Source: Bacteroidota bacterium (GTDB lineage: Bacteria > Bacteroidota > Bacteroidia > AKYH767-A > OLB10). From it: a stretch of 64,000 nt of DNA. Made by a program: the position numbers and the translations under genes. Positions 9,200 through 19,190 of this stretch are shown piece after piece. Position 1 is the stretch's first letter; each line of letters opens with the position of its first letter. The notes beneath the pieces are model-generated. The model ran no database searches. It was not told where the DNA came from and saw nothing but the letters and a program-made list of their open reading frames with translations. Location of the stretch: the NCBI GenBank assembly GCA_016713925.1, contig JADJOH010000008.1, forward strand, positions 1,054,001-1,118,000, read 5' to 3'.

Positions 9200-9556
9200 A
9201 TGCTCCACCTCCGAAATATTGAAGAATTAAAATCCGACTGGCTCGAACTCGTTGATCAGCTCAATACGCAGTTTGACAATGACCTTGATTTACAAGGCAT
9301 CATTTTTCTCATTGGTGTACAGGAATTGGGGCAAGGTCCGCGGGAATATGCCAAGCACGAGAAACAGGATTTGATGCACATCGCCACCTGTAAACTTTTG
9401 AGTCAGTTCGGCTATTATACCCTCGAAGGTCTCGACGAAGAAGGCTGGCCGCATTGGAAACTCGATCAGAAAATGCCTCCCATGACTTTGGGCGAACAGG
9501 ATTATTTACTCAAGCAGGCGGTGATTGATTATTTCAGAGAGCAGGGCTTGTTTTAA
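9200..9556 (+). CDS. Conserved hypothetical protein
   Basis: A 118-aa soluble protein, acidic, with no signal peptide or membrane segment. It contains FLIGVQELGQG (residues 36-46), KQDLMHIATCKLLSQFGYY and GWPHWKLDQKMP. I recognise the general look of a small conserved Bacteroidota protein but know no function. It lies downstream of the cvpA-like gene and could be cotranscribed with it. The frame, codon use and absence of overlap support a real gene. Confidence 0.7.
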   Translation: MLHLRNIEELKSDWLELVDQLNTQFDNDLDLQGIIFLIGVQELGQGPREYAKHEKQDLMHIATCKLLSQFGYYTLEGLDEEGWPHWKLDQKMPPMTLGEQDYLLKQAVIDYFREQGLF

Positions 9557-9607
9557 TGAGGAGTGCTTTTTTGTATTTTAAATGAACGTTCATCCTTGTT
9601 TCTTCCA

Positions 9608-10858
9608 TTAGCAACCATTCCTTAACCCCGGAAAAGATTTGAGATGCTTTTTATTTTCCTTGTCCTTGATGTCAGGGCTGCCTGAAGGTGCACTGCTATT
9701 TCCATCATAGCGGGTGATACCGGTACTTGTTCCAAACCAAATATTCCCTTCCTTGTCTTCAACAACAGATTGAATATAGTCGCTCGCCAGTCCATCCTGC
9801 AGAGTGAAAACAGTAAACGATTTACCATCGAATTTTGACACTCCGCCTCCTGCAGAAGCAAACCAGAGATTGCCGCGTGAATCTTCTTTCACCGTCCAGA
9901 TAAAATTATTGGTGAGACCATTGGAAGTATTGAACGTAGTAAAGGATTTACCATCGAATCTGCCGGCACCACCAAATCGACTTCCGAACCAGATATGTCC
10001 CTCCTGATCTCCTGTGATCGATTGTATGAAGTTATTACAAAGACCGGTGGCTTCGGAATAGTGTGTGAAAAAGGGAGCAATGGATGACTGATGAGAGCGA
10101 AAATCGTCGGATTGGTTCAAATCGTGGTTGCAGGAATTTTGAAGACAATCACTTGCACCCGCAGTGGTAGTATAACGGTACGCACTTCCGCCATTGGTCC
10201 CAATCCAAAGTGCGGCGTGGTTATCAATGTATAGCGAAGTGATCATATCAGGTGCAGGATAGGCGTTGGTGAGATTCGCATGTGGTCTTTGGGGTAAGGA
10301 GAGTGCGGTGAATACCTTTCCGTCAAATTTGCAAACTCCGGTTTCAGTACCTATCCACAGGTTGTCGGAGGTGTCGAGAGTCAGACACCATACCTGATTG
10401 CTGATTCTTCCATCATTAGTGGTGTAGTTGGTATAACTTTCCGGCAGATGGAGGGGCGCTTGTGCATTATAACGGTATAGGCCACCGTTAGTCGCCAGCC
10501 AGATGTTTCCTGACTTATCCTCAACAATATCTCTGATCACATTCCCCGCTATTCCCGCTTTGTTTTCAAAGAGGTATTGCTTGCGGCCATCAAATACTCC
10601 AAATCCATTGGAATGCGTCGTAAACCATAGATTCCCTTTTTTATCTATCAGCAAATTCCGGATATAGGCACCCGTATTTAAGGCTGTATCTTCTTTTGGT
10701 GCATGGAGAAAGCTGCCTGATTTAGCCGGTGTCGGTGCGTAAAGTGCTGTTACATTAAAGGGGCATCCTTCTTCGCGTGGTGTATGAATGGCAGCCGGAC
10801 CTCCTGTGCAGGAGATGATCAAGGGTACAAGGAGCAGTATTGTGCAGAGTTGTTTCAT
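9608..10858 (-). CDS. Two-component-regulator-type beta-propeller lipoprotein
   Basis: A 416-aa protein with a lipoprotein signal (lipobox LIISC, Cys17), followed by repeated blades of about 40-50 residues of the form DxxGNLWFTTxxxGFGxFDGK (for example IWLATNGGLYRYN, LWIGTETGVCKFDG, IWFGSRFGGAGRFDG and IWFGTSTGITRYDG). These are Reg_prop repeats, normally found in hybrid two-component sensors; here the propeller is alone on a lipoprotein. It is divergent from the kinase gene across 190 bases that hold a tandem dyad, so a link to that kinase's sensing is plausible but unproven. Confidence 0.8.
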   Translation of the reverse strand: MKQLCTILLLVPLIISCTGGPAAIHTPREEGCPFNVTALYAPTPAKSGSFLHAPKEDTALNTGAYIRNLLIDKKGNLWFTTHSNGFGVFDGRKQYLFENKAGIAGNVIRDIVEDKSGNIWLATNGGLYRYNAQAPLHLPESYTNYTTNDGRISNQVWCLTLDTSDNLWIGTETGVCKFDGKVFTALSLPQRPHANLTNAYPAPDMITSLYIDNHAALWIGTNGGSAYRYTTTAGASDCLQNSCNHDLNQSDDFRSHQSSIAPFFTHYSEATGLCNNFIQSITGDQEGHIWFGSRFGGAGRFDGKSFTTFNTSNGLTNNFIWTVKEDSRGNLWFASAGGGVSKFDGKSFTVFTLQDGLASDYIQSVVEDKEGNIWFGTSTGITRYDGNSSAPSGSPDIKDKENKKHLKSFPGLRNGC

Positions 10859-10934
10859 AAGAGATGTATTTAATGATTTAATGCTGTTTTTATTTCAGGT
10901 CACCTCATCAATTGGACCGGTGTGGATTTCTATT

Positions 10935-10961
10935 TTACAAATGTAAGTCTACATTCGTAGA
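10935..10961. promoter_or_regulatory. Tandem dyad, possible operator in divergent intergenic region
   Basis: Two adjacent palindromes: TTACAAATGTAA (10935-10946) and TCTACATTCGTAGA (10948-10961). Both have the TACA/TGTA-like half-sites known for BlaI/MecI-type repressors, but no such regulator gene is in the window, so the binding protein is a guess. They sit between the propeller lipoprotein and the histidine kinase. Confidence 0.45.
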
Positions 10962-11048
10962 ATAAATGTTAGTCAGTAGTTATTGCCTTGTTAACGACTT
11001 GTTATCGTTTAAAAATTGCTGAGAAAAGCGTTAATTTTGATGCTTCAC

Positions 11049-12299
11049 ATGAAGAAAAATAATTCGCGATTCTTTATTGGTATTTCTTCCATCGCTCTGC
11101 TGTCGGTACTGCTGATTCAAATCAACTGGATGAGGGAGATGGCAGGAATGAAGGAGAATTTATTTAATGAGAAGGCTGCTATTGTGCTTGCCCGTACTAC
11201 AGAAGCAGTAGCCTGAGATAGTGTGCTGAATAGAGCTTTGGAAAGCGGAATGGAAAGTAAGGAAGACCGACTGTATATTGATTCGCTGTTCCGGCAATTT
11301 ATGAAGTACTATAATTTTAATGTAGATTTTTCATTTGATATCCTTCATCCTGCTTCCACCACTGTTCAAACAGCGATTGGTTTTGGGAAGACGGAAGCAG
11401 ATGGGCAGGCATGTTATAACCAGAGTATGGAGGAGCATGCCACCACACATTCCTGGCGGTTACAATTGAATACACCTCATAAAGATGGATTTTTGGCGAA
11501 TGAACTCCTCCTGCCGTTGGCCTTGTCTATTGTACTGGTCGCCATCGTCTTGATTTTATTCATCCTTACAGTCAGGAAATTATTCATGGAACAATTCATT
11601 TCCACTCAGACCACGGCATTGATGAATACGATGACGCATGAATTCAAGACGCCAATTACCAATATCGCATTAGCGGGAAAGTTGCTCATGAAGGATGCAG
11701 CCGGTGCTCCATCGGATAAATTAGAGCACTATGTCAATGTGATACTCGAGGAGAATGACCGCCTCAACCGTCAGGTAGAACAGGTGTTGAGTATGTCGGC
11801 ATTGGAAAGGGGAGAGCTGAAGCCGGATTTGGAAGTCGTTGACCTGCATCACCTCCTGTTGGATACTGTGAAACGTTTTGCGTTGCAGGTAGAAAGCAAG
11901 CAAGGGGTGATTCGTACAGCGTTGAATGCTCAGTCATCATTGGTGTATGCCGATGCCATGCAACTCAGCAATGCCATTGGTAATTTAATCGACAATGCCA
12001 TTAAATATTCGAAGGGTGCTCCGGAGATTGATGTGAAGACCATGAACGAAGATTCATCTATCGTGCTGGTGCTGGCGGATAAAGGAATTGGAATTGATAA
12101 AATGTATGTAAAGGAAGTTTTTTATCACTACTTCCGGGTACCAACAGGTGATATTCACAATGTCAAAGGGTTTGGATTGGGTCTGGCTTATGTCCGTAAA
12201 GTGATCGAATTGCATAATGGTGAGATAATTTTGCAGAGTGAACCAGGACAAGGAACTACCTTTACAATTAGAATTCCACTTCATGACCATGCGCAATAA
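11049..12299 (+). pseudogene. Sensor histidine kinase with in-frame TGA (RprX-like)
   Basis: A membrane histidine kinase with an N-terminal segment (residues 9-25), a periplasmic part, a second membrane segment near 11515-11575, then HisKA with the phospho-acceptor in MTHEFKTPITNIAL and an HATPase_c domain (N box IGNLIDNAIKYS, G boxes DKGIGIDK and GFGLGLAYV). The frame is broken once by TGA at 11214-11216 (TTEAVA-stop-DSVLNRAL); both sides are in the same frame, so a single base change such as CGA to TGA would explain it. It overlaps the downstream response-regulator start. The start at 11049 (MKKNNSRFF) is preferred; a TAATTTTG -7-like box lies at 11032-11039. Confidence 0.8.
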
Positions 12300-12984
12300 A
12301 ATACTTCTTGCTGAAGATGATCATCATCTGGGAAATCTGCTTTCAGACTATCTGCAGTCAGAAGGATTTGTAGTAAGCCTCTACCGTGATGGAGAAGCTG
12401 CATTGGTAGCATTGAATCAAAATGCCTTTGATCTTTGCTTGCTGGATGTGATGATGCCCCGCCTGGATGGATTCTCATTGGCACGCGCCATCAGAAGCAA
12501 GGACAAAAAGATTCCGGTTATATTTATTACGGCGAAATCATTGAAGGAAGATAAGTTGAAAGGTTATGAAACAGGAGCAGACGATTATATTACCAAACCT
12601 TTTGACGAGGAAGAACTCTTATGGAAGATAAAAGCATTTCTTCGTCATGCTCCCGATCTGAATGCAAGCAGTACTCCTCCGGTAGTAGCCATTGGAAAAT
12701 ATAAATTTGATTTCAACAATCAACTGCTCATCCTGGAGGAACATTCTCGCCGCATTACTGAGAAGGAAAGTGAAATTCTGCACTATATGCAATCCCATCG
12801 AAACAAGGTGATCAAACGGGAGGAATTACTGACCGCGCTATGGGGCGAGAACGATTATTTTCTCGGTCGCAGCTTAGATGTCTTTATTACCAAAATACGT
12901 AAATACCTGAAAGAGGATGGGGAAATCAGTATAGAAAATGTATTTGGTGTCGGATTTGTGTTTAATGTGAAGTCCGCTGAATGA
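12283..12984 (+). CDS. OmpR-family response regulator
   Basis: A 233-aa regulator with a receiver domain (acidic pocket AEDD near residue 9; phospho-acceptor Asp in CLLDVMMPRLDG; Lys in FITAKS) and a C-terminal winged-helix DNA-binding domain (ITEKESEILHYM, REELLTALWGEND, LDVFITKIRKYL). The ATG at 12283 (or 12289) lies inside the last codons of the kinase, which indicates translational coupling of the pair. The open frame further upstream at 12238 begins with GTG within the kinase and is not conserved-looking. If the upstream kinase is truly broken, this regulator would be an orphan. Confidence 0.92.
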   Translation: MTMRNKILLAEDDHHLGNLLSDYLQSEGFVVSLYRDGEAALVALNQNAFDLCLLDVMMPRLDGFSLARAIRSKDKKIPVIFITAKSLKEDKLKGYETGADDYITKPFDEEELLWKIKAFLRHAPDLNASSTPPVVAIGKYKFDFNNQLLILEEHSRRITEKESEILHYMQSHRNKVIKREELLTALWGENDYFLGRSLDVFITKIRKYLKEDGEISIENVFGVGFVFNVKSAE

Positions 12985-13116
12985 TGGTCTGTAAGTGGGA
13001 AAGAAAAATGGAAATTTTGGGGAAGTATTAGTTGTAAGCGTGTATAACTAAAATTCTTATTCCAATTGGGATGATACTGATGAGCGAAAGGCTGGATAGG
13101 TTACTGCATTCTTTAT

Positions 13117-14271
13117 TTATCTTTTATTTTCCTTCGGAAGTGTAACGGAAAGCCATATATACCCCAGGGTTCCCGCCACCAATGATGCAATAAGAATAGC
13201 GATTTTTGACTGCGTGATCATTCCGGAATCAGTGAAAGCAAGGAGTGTAATAAAAATGGACATGGTAAATCCAATACCTGCTAAGAGGCCAACACCGATT
13301 ACTTTTTTCCAATTCAGGTCCTCAGGCAAAACACATAGTCCCAGCGAGCAGGCAATGAATCCAAAGAGAAATATTCCGATCGGCTTTCCTACAATCAGTC
13401 CGGTAAAAATTCCAAGACTATTCACTTGCGTCAACCCATCCTGCCATCCTTCCGGAATAGTGATACAAGTATTGGCAAGGGCAAATACCGGCAGAATAAT
13501 AAATGCAACCGGCTTATGAAGCCAGTGCTGAAGAATATAAGATGGTGATTTTTCTCCACCGTCACCGAAGGGTAAAGCAAATGCCAACAGCACACCGGTG
13601 ATGGTGGCATGAACACCGGAATGCAGCATGAAGTACCACATCGCGACACCACCGATGAGGTAAGGGAGAAGGTAATATATTTTCAGACGGTTAAAAAGAA
13701 GCAGTAATCCGAAGATGACCAGTGCAATAATCAGATTCATATAAACAATGGTACTCGTATAAAACAGTGCGATCACTATAATTGCACCCAGGTCATCAAT
13801 GACGGCTAAGGCAGTTAGTAAAATTTTTAGTGAAACAGGTACGCGGTTTCCAAGTAATGAAAGTATTCCGATCGCAAATGCTATATCAGTAGCCATGGGG
13901 ATACCCGCTCCTGCTTGTGTAGAGGTTCCGAAGTTGAAGAGAAGAAATAATCCCGCAGGAACAAGCATTCCACCTAAAGCGGAGAATAGGGGCAGGGAGG
14001 CATTTTTTAAACTGGAAAGTTCTCCTTGATATATTTCCCGCTCCAGCTCCAAACCTATCAATAGAAAAAATATCGCCATCCATCCATCATTGATCCAATG
14101 TGCTATTGTATGATCATTGAATTCATAATTCCAGAATTCTAAATAACTTTCCTGAAAAGCAGAGTTGGCCAATAAAAGCGAAATGGCCGTGCAGCAAATG
14201 AGTAGTATGCCACCCGATTTTTCACTTTCAAAGAATTCAGAGAAGAGTTTACTTAGCGGGGATTGATTCAT
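13117..14271 (-). CDS. nhaA: Na+/H+ antiporter NhaA
   Basis: A 384-aa protein with about twelve membrane helices. The conserved antiporter elements MATDIAFAIG and ALAVIDDLGAI (the adjacent Asp pair that binds Na+/H+) are present, as is GGMLVPAGLF. It exports Na+ in exchange for H+ at alkaline pH. Its first 23 bases overlap the end of the upstream CPA-type antiporter gene, so the two form one transcription unit for ion homeostasis. Confidence 0.94.
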   Translation of the reverse strand: MNQSPLSKLFSEFFESEKSGGILLICCTAISLLLANSAFQESYLEFWNYEFNDHTIAHWINDGWMAIFFLLIGLELEREIYQGELSSLKNASLPLFSALGGMLVPAGLFLLFNFGTSTQAGAGIPMATDIAFAIGILSLLGNRVPVSLKILLTALAVIDDLGAIIVIALFYTSTIVYMNLIIALVIFGLLLLFNRLKIYYLLPYLIGGVAMWYFMLHSGVHATITGVLLAFALPFGDGGEKSPSYILQHWLHKPVAFIILPVFALANTCITIPEGWQDGLTQVNSLGIFTGLIVGKPIGIFLFGFIACSLGLCVLPEDLNWKKVIGVGLLAGIGFTMSIFITLLAFTDSGMITQSKIAILIASLVAGTLGYIWLSVTLPKENKR

Positions 14272-15512
14272 CAGGAGAGATCATTTTGTCACGACCAAAC
14301 AATAAGGCATATACCGGCATTGTAATTCCGCGTTTTAATAGGGTGAAAAGGATTACGCAATAAACGGTGCTAAAAAGAATTACTGAGAAGCAAATGGACT
14401 GTATGATTAATCCATCGGCATGATTTTGTTGTAAGGGTAATGTTGCAATAACTGCAGCACCCAACCCTTTTGGAATCATAATAGAGATCGTTGCTTTGTC
14501 AAGTAAGGGTGAGTTCTTCCCAATCACCAATTTTACAGCGAAGATTCGAATAACAAATAAGACCAGCGTTATTCCGGCTCCCCAAAGTAGCCAGTCCAGA
14601 CGGTTAATCTGGATACTTAGTCCGATGAAAACGAAGAAGAAGGTGCGAAGAAAAAATACCAGTTCGCTGAAGAAATCTTTTTCATCCTGTGGCAGAACAA
14701 TACTGTGATTGGGAATGAAATTTTCCAGAAGTCGGGGTTCAAAGTATTGAAGGTTACCAATCGCAATCCCAAATGAAAGAGCTGTTAAAGGACCACTAAA
14801 GCTCAGGTATTCTGTTAAGCCGTAAAGTATAAATAAAAAGGCTGGAGTGGCGAATTTTGTCGTTTTGAGCGTTGGAATTTTATTGATGATAAAGGACCAG
14901 GTAAAGGCTCCTAGAATTCCAATAAGCAGAGCCATTACCAGTGAAGAAACAAATTGTGAAACGACGAGATGAGCTTCCATTTGTCCGGTGATCATCAATC
15001 CTAAAATGCTGATAGGGATAGCCAAGGTAAAAACATCGGTTTCTGCCGATTCAATGATGAGCGTAGTGGACGTTTTGGGCAGCACCGGAATTTTTTTCAC
15101 TAAACCTACCACTACCGCGGAGGATGTTCCTCCAAGCGCCGATCCAATAAAAAGACAGGTGAGAGTAGGTAAGTCAAAAATACCTTTGCATAAAAGAAAG
15201 GTGGTGATCCAGGTAGTAAAGAAACCTACAGTGGTGATGCCCGCAGATTCTTTAAAAGAGGCTTTGACTTCCGCAATTTTCAGGTCAGTACCACTTTCAA
15301 ATAAAATGAAAATAAGAACGAGATTGCTGAATAAGGATCCAAATTTTCCCAAACGATGCAGGGTCAATCAGTTTTAGTACCGGACCAATTAAAATTCCTA
15401 TAAACATCAAACCCAGGACATCAGGAATACTCTTGCGTTCAAACACTCCGTTTAAGTAGTGCCCCCAGAAAATAAATAATCCGATGATGATAATAATTAC
15501 CGGTGTCTGCAT
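14249..15512 (-). pseudogene. Cation:proton antiporter (CPA family), frameshifted
   Basis: Two open frames together give one Na+/H+-exchanger-domain protein: residues MQTPVIIIIIGLFIFWGHYL up to DPASFGK are read from 15512, and GSLFSNLVLIFILFESGTDLK onward in the next frame down to 14249. The break is at the run GGGAAAATTTGG (minus strand, near 15345-15355); one A fewer restores a continuous protein of about 420 aa with roughly twelve helices. The family normally exchanges monovalent cations for protons. Whether the extra base is real or an assembly error cannot be told from the sequence. Confidence 0.75.
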
Positions 15513-15984
15513 AGTGGAATGTTATTGGGTTTAGTTTAAGCCATTCAGTTTACTTTTAATGTAAATTAAATTCCTGCTATCATATATTTCAATTGTCCAA
15601 CTCGCATTTCTGCTCAGCTAATGAGATGATTGAGTCCTCAAAAGGAATTTTGAAATGGGAGAGCAATGTGGTATTGATACTTGTGAATTCAAAAGTAGTC
15701 AAAAAAAACCGTTTATCCAATTAGAAGTAGATTAGCCTAATTATGCATAGAAGTTGTCGCCGGTTAATCTCAAAAAATGCAGGTTTTGATCAAATAGAAT
15801 GATGTTTCCCTCTTTTCAGAAAATGGGTCAGCTCGTAATACACAACTAAGTCTGTTAATTTGACAGAAACTGTATTTGAAATGTCTGCCTTGTAGTAGTG
15901 CAAGCCAAAACAGGTTTCAGGATTTCGATATTCCCTTTAGCAATGAATACTTCTCATCCATGCATCTTCAATCCCGTATAAAAT
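15513..15984. other. Intergenic region, no gene seen
   Basis: 472 bases of AT-rich sequence between two minus-strand genes. I see no open frame with coding character, no tandem repeat and no strong hairpin. It presumably holds the promoter of the antiporter operon (near 15513-15560) and the 3' end of the propeller gene transcript lies on the other side. Confidence 0.5.
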
Positions 15985-17250
15985 CTAATCAACTATTAAT
16001 TTTCCGAAAGCAATTTTATTTTTTCGGCTGACTTCGATTACATATTCGCCGGAAGAAAGCGTGCTGATATCAATACTTGTGTTAAAGGCAGTACTGGATA
16101 TTAATTGTCCCCCCATGGAGTGAATGCTTACCATCGCCCCTTTCGAATCAAACCCCTCCGGTAGTTGCAAATGTATGTATTGATGGGCAGGATTTGGAAA
16201 AATCTCCACTTTCAATGCAGTTGAATTGGGTTCAATAAATGGAAGACCGGTTAATATTTTATTTACCGCAATGTATCCGCTATCACCCACTGCAAAAACA
16301 GTAGAGTCATTGTAGGAGGAGATATCGTTGATTTGCTGATCTACTGCATCGTAATTCCAGGTAGTGATATCGCCCGGACTCCTGAAAATCAATCCGGTTT
16401 GTGATCCCTGTGAATATCCACCTGTAAAAATCTCTCCACTTCCGCTTTGGTGTAAGGTGAGAAAGTCAGGATAGAAAAAAGTAGCGGAATTGAGATCTTC
16501 AGCCCATGTTAAGCCTCCGTCGGTGGAAATGTACAAGCCAAATCCTAAACTTAACGCTTTATAACCGGCATATGCCAAAGTATCATTGATCAGTAATACA
16601 GATGTTACGGGATTCATATTAGGATGAGAGGGAATACTATCCCAGTTTAATCCTCCGTCAGTAGTTCGGAAAATGAGTCCGCTTTTACTGGCAGCTAAAC
16701 CGAGTTGTGCATCGAAGAAATCAATATCCACGATCATGTTTTGTGCATCCAAGGTGGAACTGTTCATCGTAGCCGGACTCCATACTCCACCCGATAGCCG
16801 CGAAATAAGTTCTCCCTGAAAACATCCCGATCCACCTATGAAACCATTGTCCGGGTCAAAGAAGAATAGTCCTTGATTGTAACAATTATTTCCTGCAAGT
16901 GTATTCAACGTCCAGTTCAATCCTCCATCTACTGTTTTGTACGAACCGGAGTAAGGTCCTGCGGTAAGATAGCCAATGGAGTCAGAAAGGAATTGTAGAT
17001 TTAAAATATCATCATCTGTTCCAACGAAGGTGATACCCGAATAATTCACCGGATTCCAGGTAAGTCCCCCGTCGGTGGTTTTTAAAAGCAAACTATCATC
17101 ACCACCAATATATCCGACAGAAGAAGAAGGAAAGTGAATGGTGTTTAAGTTGCGGGTGGTGCCGCTGGTGATTGGAGTCCAGAGTTGCGCATGTGTTGAA
17201 ACAGTCAGGAAAGCAAATGCGATGGTGAGGCCTTGTAGGATGTTTTTCAT
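15985..17250 (-). CDS. Secreted YCF48/BNR-type beta-propeller protein with T9SS sorting domain
   Basis: A 421-aa protein with a signal peptide (residues 1-21, ending THA). Repeated blades such as GYIGGDDSLLLKTTDGGLTW, GYKALSLGFGLYISTDGGL and GLIFRTTDGGLNW resemble the YCF48/BNR family. The C-terminal 75 residues, VEIFPNPAHQYIHLQL followed by SSGEYVIEVSRKNKIAFGKLIVD, are a T9SS type A sorting domain, so the protein is likely surface-exposed or released. Ligand and role are unknown. Confidence 0.85.
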   Translation of the reverse strand: MKNILQGLTIAFAFLTVSTHAQLWTPITSGTTRNLNTIHFPSSSVGYIGGDDSLLLKTTDGGLTWNPVNYSGITFVGTDDDILNLQFLSDSIGYLTAGPYSGSYKTVDGGLNWTLNTLAGNNCYNQGLFFFDPDNGFIGGSGCFQGELISRLSGGVWSPATMNSSTLDAQNMIVDIDFFDAQLGLAASKSGLIFRTTDGGLNWDSIPSHPNMNPVTSVLLINDTLAYAGYKALSLGFGLYISTDGGLTWAEDLNSATFFYPDFLTLHQSGSGEIFTGGYSQGSQTGLIFRSPGDITTWNYDAVDQQINDISSYNDSTVFAVGDSGYIAVNKILTGLPFIEPNSTALKVEIFPNPAHQYIHLQLPEGFDSKGAMVSIHSMGGQLISSTAFNTSIDISTLSSGEYVIEVSRKNKIAFGKLIVD

Positions 17251-17313
17251 AAGTGGAATTATATTTTACAAAGCTAACCCATAGCTCCGGCAGCGACCAT
17301 GTACAATTGCGAC

Positions 17314-18153
17314 TTATTCTTGTATATTTTTAAATTCACTGGGAGAAAGTCCGGTTTGTGCTTTGAAGAACTTACTGAAATGAGCAGGATCCGTGAAGTT
17401 CAGTTCATAGCCTACTTCCTTGGCCGACACCCCGGTGTTCAACAACCGCTTTGCTTCAAGAATGATATGCCGGTTAATGACTGCACTCACCGTCTCCCCG
17501 CATTTCTGCATCACCTCATCATTCAGGTATTTCTCCGTAACATTTAAAGTGGCGGCATAGTCCTTGACCTTCTTGAGGTTTTTATACTCATTATGCATCA
17601 ACCTCCTGAACGCCGAATAGAGTCCGGCATGTTTTCCACGCTCTTCTGTAGAGGTGTTCCCCCGCAACCGCAGACAATAGAGCAGGAGCAAAGTCAGTTG
17701 ATTCAACACAATTTGATTTTTCAAAGGACCTTTGGAATTAAATTCCTTCCAGGCTTTGGTGGAGATGTATTTCAATTCCTCTCCAAAACCGATATCAAAA
17801 TGATAACCCGGCGAAAATTCATTCACATCAAAACAGGTATGATCAAATAATAATTGCTCGATGCGTTTATCCTGATCGAAATGCAATAAATCAAAAAGAA
17901 ATACGAAGCCTGTCGAGTTTATTTTCCGTTTTACTTTATGGACTTGTCCGGGCGTAACAATATGAATCGAATGCGCAACAATCGGAAACTCCACAAAATC
18001 GACAGTATGTGTCCCGCCACCCTTCAAGAACACAAAGCACTCATAATAATGATGACGGTGGGGTTCAACAGCATCATTCTTCAACTGTTTATCCAGCTCA
18101 ATCATTCTTATTTCCTTTTTCTCGTGTTCTTCAAGGTCGTGGATGGGGATCAT
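17314..18153 (-). CDS. AraC-family transcriptional regulator with cupin-like N-terminus
   Basis: 279 aa. The N-terminal half has the His-rich beta pattern of an AraC-binding/cupin domain (VEPHRHHYYECFVFLKGGG, TPGQVHKV). The C-terminal 100 residues have two helix-turn-helix units: LNVTEKYLNDEVMQKCGETV and the conserved second unit VGYELNFTDPAHFSKFFKAQTG followed by LSPSEFK. The target genes are unknown; the upstream neighbour region is G-rich on the plus strand (18154-18182). Confidence 0.9.
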   Translation of the reverse strand: MIPIHDLEEHEKKEIRMIELDKQLKNDAVEPHRHHYYECFVFLKGGGTHTVDFVEFPIVAHSIHIVTPGQVHKVKRKINSTGFVFLFDLLHFDQDKRIEQLLFDHTCFDVNEFSPGYHFDIGFGEELKYISTKAWKEFNSKGPLKNQIVLNQLTLLLLYCLRLRGNTSTEERGKHAGLYSAFRRLMHNEYKNLKKVKDYAATLNVTEKYLNDEVMQKCGETVSAVINRHIILEAKRLLNTGVSAKEVGYELNFTDPAHFSKFFKAQTGLSPSEFKNIQE

Positions 18154-18182
18154 GTGAGGAGGGGAGGAGGGGAGGAGGGGCG
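18154..18182 (+). other. G-rich tract upstream of the AraC gene (possible G-quadruplex)
   Basis: Repeats of GGGGAGGA follow one another immediately upstream of the regulator start codon, giving four or more G runs within 25 bases. The C-rich strand would be the transcribed leader of the araC-type gene. Folding is a prediction only. Confidence 0.4.
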
Positions 18183-18365
18183 GAATCTCATCTCATCTGG
18201 ACGAGATTTGGGGGAGGGAGGAGGGGTGTTTGGTGAAGCAAATTTATGAATTTAAATTAGTTCGATTTGTAGTTTTGTTTTTCCTGATAATTTCATGGGC
18301 GTTTATAATTAGAATAAAGTGATAATGATTCAGGGTTAATTGCTGTGAAAAAGTATTTTCTCAAT

Positions 18366-19190
18366 TCATTTCAGTTTTTTAATGGATTTGCTTCCTAACA
18401 AAGATTTCATTTGTGTAATGGCAATAGAATTTAACTGTTTTATTCTTTCGCTTTGTGGTAAATTTTGATGTATTAATACTGCATTGATGCTTTCCATATT
18501 TGAAAGTACAACCAATTGTTCCAATGTGGCTTCGTCTCTGATATTCCCTTTTGCAGAAGTATTGGCTTCCCTCCATTGTTTTGCTGTGATGCCAAATAAT
18601 GCGACATTCAAAAGATCGGCTTCATCAGCGTACACAAAGTTTATTTTGTCCTTAGAAAGCGTCGCAGGAATAAGCTTTTCCTTGATAGCATCGGTATGAA
18701 GGGTGTAATTCACTTTTGCCAAAGTGCGTTGCAAGTTCCATTCTAATTTCAGGCGATCATTCTCATCTGCTTTTAATCGTTGAAATTCTTTGATGAAGTA
18801 AAATTTAAATTCCGCGCTTATCCATGTAGCAAATTCAAAGGCAATATCTCTATGAGCAAAAGTACCACCATATCGCCCGGATTTTGATATGATCCCGGTT
18901 GCGTTTGTAGATTCAATCCATCGCTTAGGTGTAAGCGAAAAGCTGTTTAAACCTGCTTGATTTCTAATTCCATCGAATTCGATGGAATTAAAATTTGGGT
19001 TGTTGAATTGTTCCCAAAGCCCGCAAAACTCAATGGTGCTTCTAGTTCTTAACCAGTTTTGCAAGATATAGTCACTTCTCTCTGCATCGCGGTAACGTGC
19101 CATGTCTGTGAGTGAAATATAGTCATTGAGTTTATCGGAAATCAGAGCAATTTCCCTCCCTTGGACGTTGATAATTTTACTTTTAGTCAT
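18366..19190 (-). CDS. KilA-N domain-containing protein
   Basis: A 274-aa protein. Residues about 1-115 hold a KilA-N DNA-binding domain: DYISLTDMARY, LQNWLRTRSTIEFCGLWE and GRYGGTFAHRDIAFEFATWI, then FKFYFIKEFQRLK. The rest is a helical segment of unknown role (VNYTLHTDAIKEKLIPA). KilA-N proteins occur in phages and as phage-derived chromosomal genes; the gene stands alone, with no phage structural genes nearby, so it is likely a relict or a regulator of mobile DNA. Confidence 0.88.
   Translation of the reverse strand: MTKSKIINVQGREIALISDKLNDYISLTDMARYRDAERSDYILQNWLRTRSTIEFCGLWEQFNNPNFNSIEFDGIRNQAGLNSFSLTPKRWIESTNATGIISKSGRYGGTFAHRDIAFEFATWISAEFKFYFIKEFQRLKADENDRLKLEWNLQRTLAKVNYTLHTDAIKEKLIPATLSKDKINFVYADEADLLNVALFGITAKQWREANTSAKGNIRDEATLEQLVVLSNMESINAVLIHQNLPQSERIKQLNSIAITQMKSLLGSKSIKKLK

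Noticed and set aside
17299..18249. Plus-strand frames opposite the AraC gene
   Set aside because: Shadows without family features; the AraC frame has full HTH motifs.
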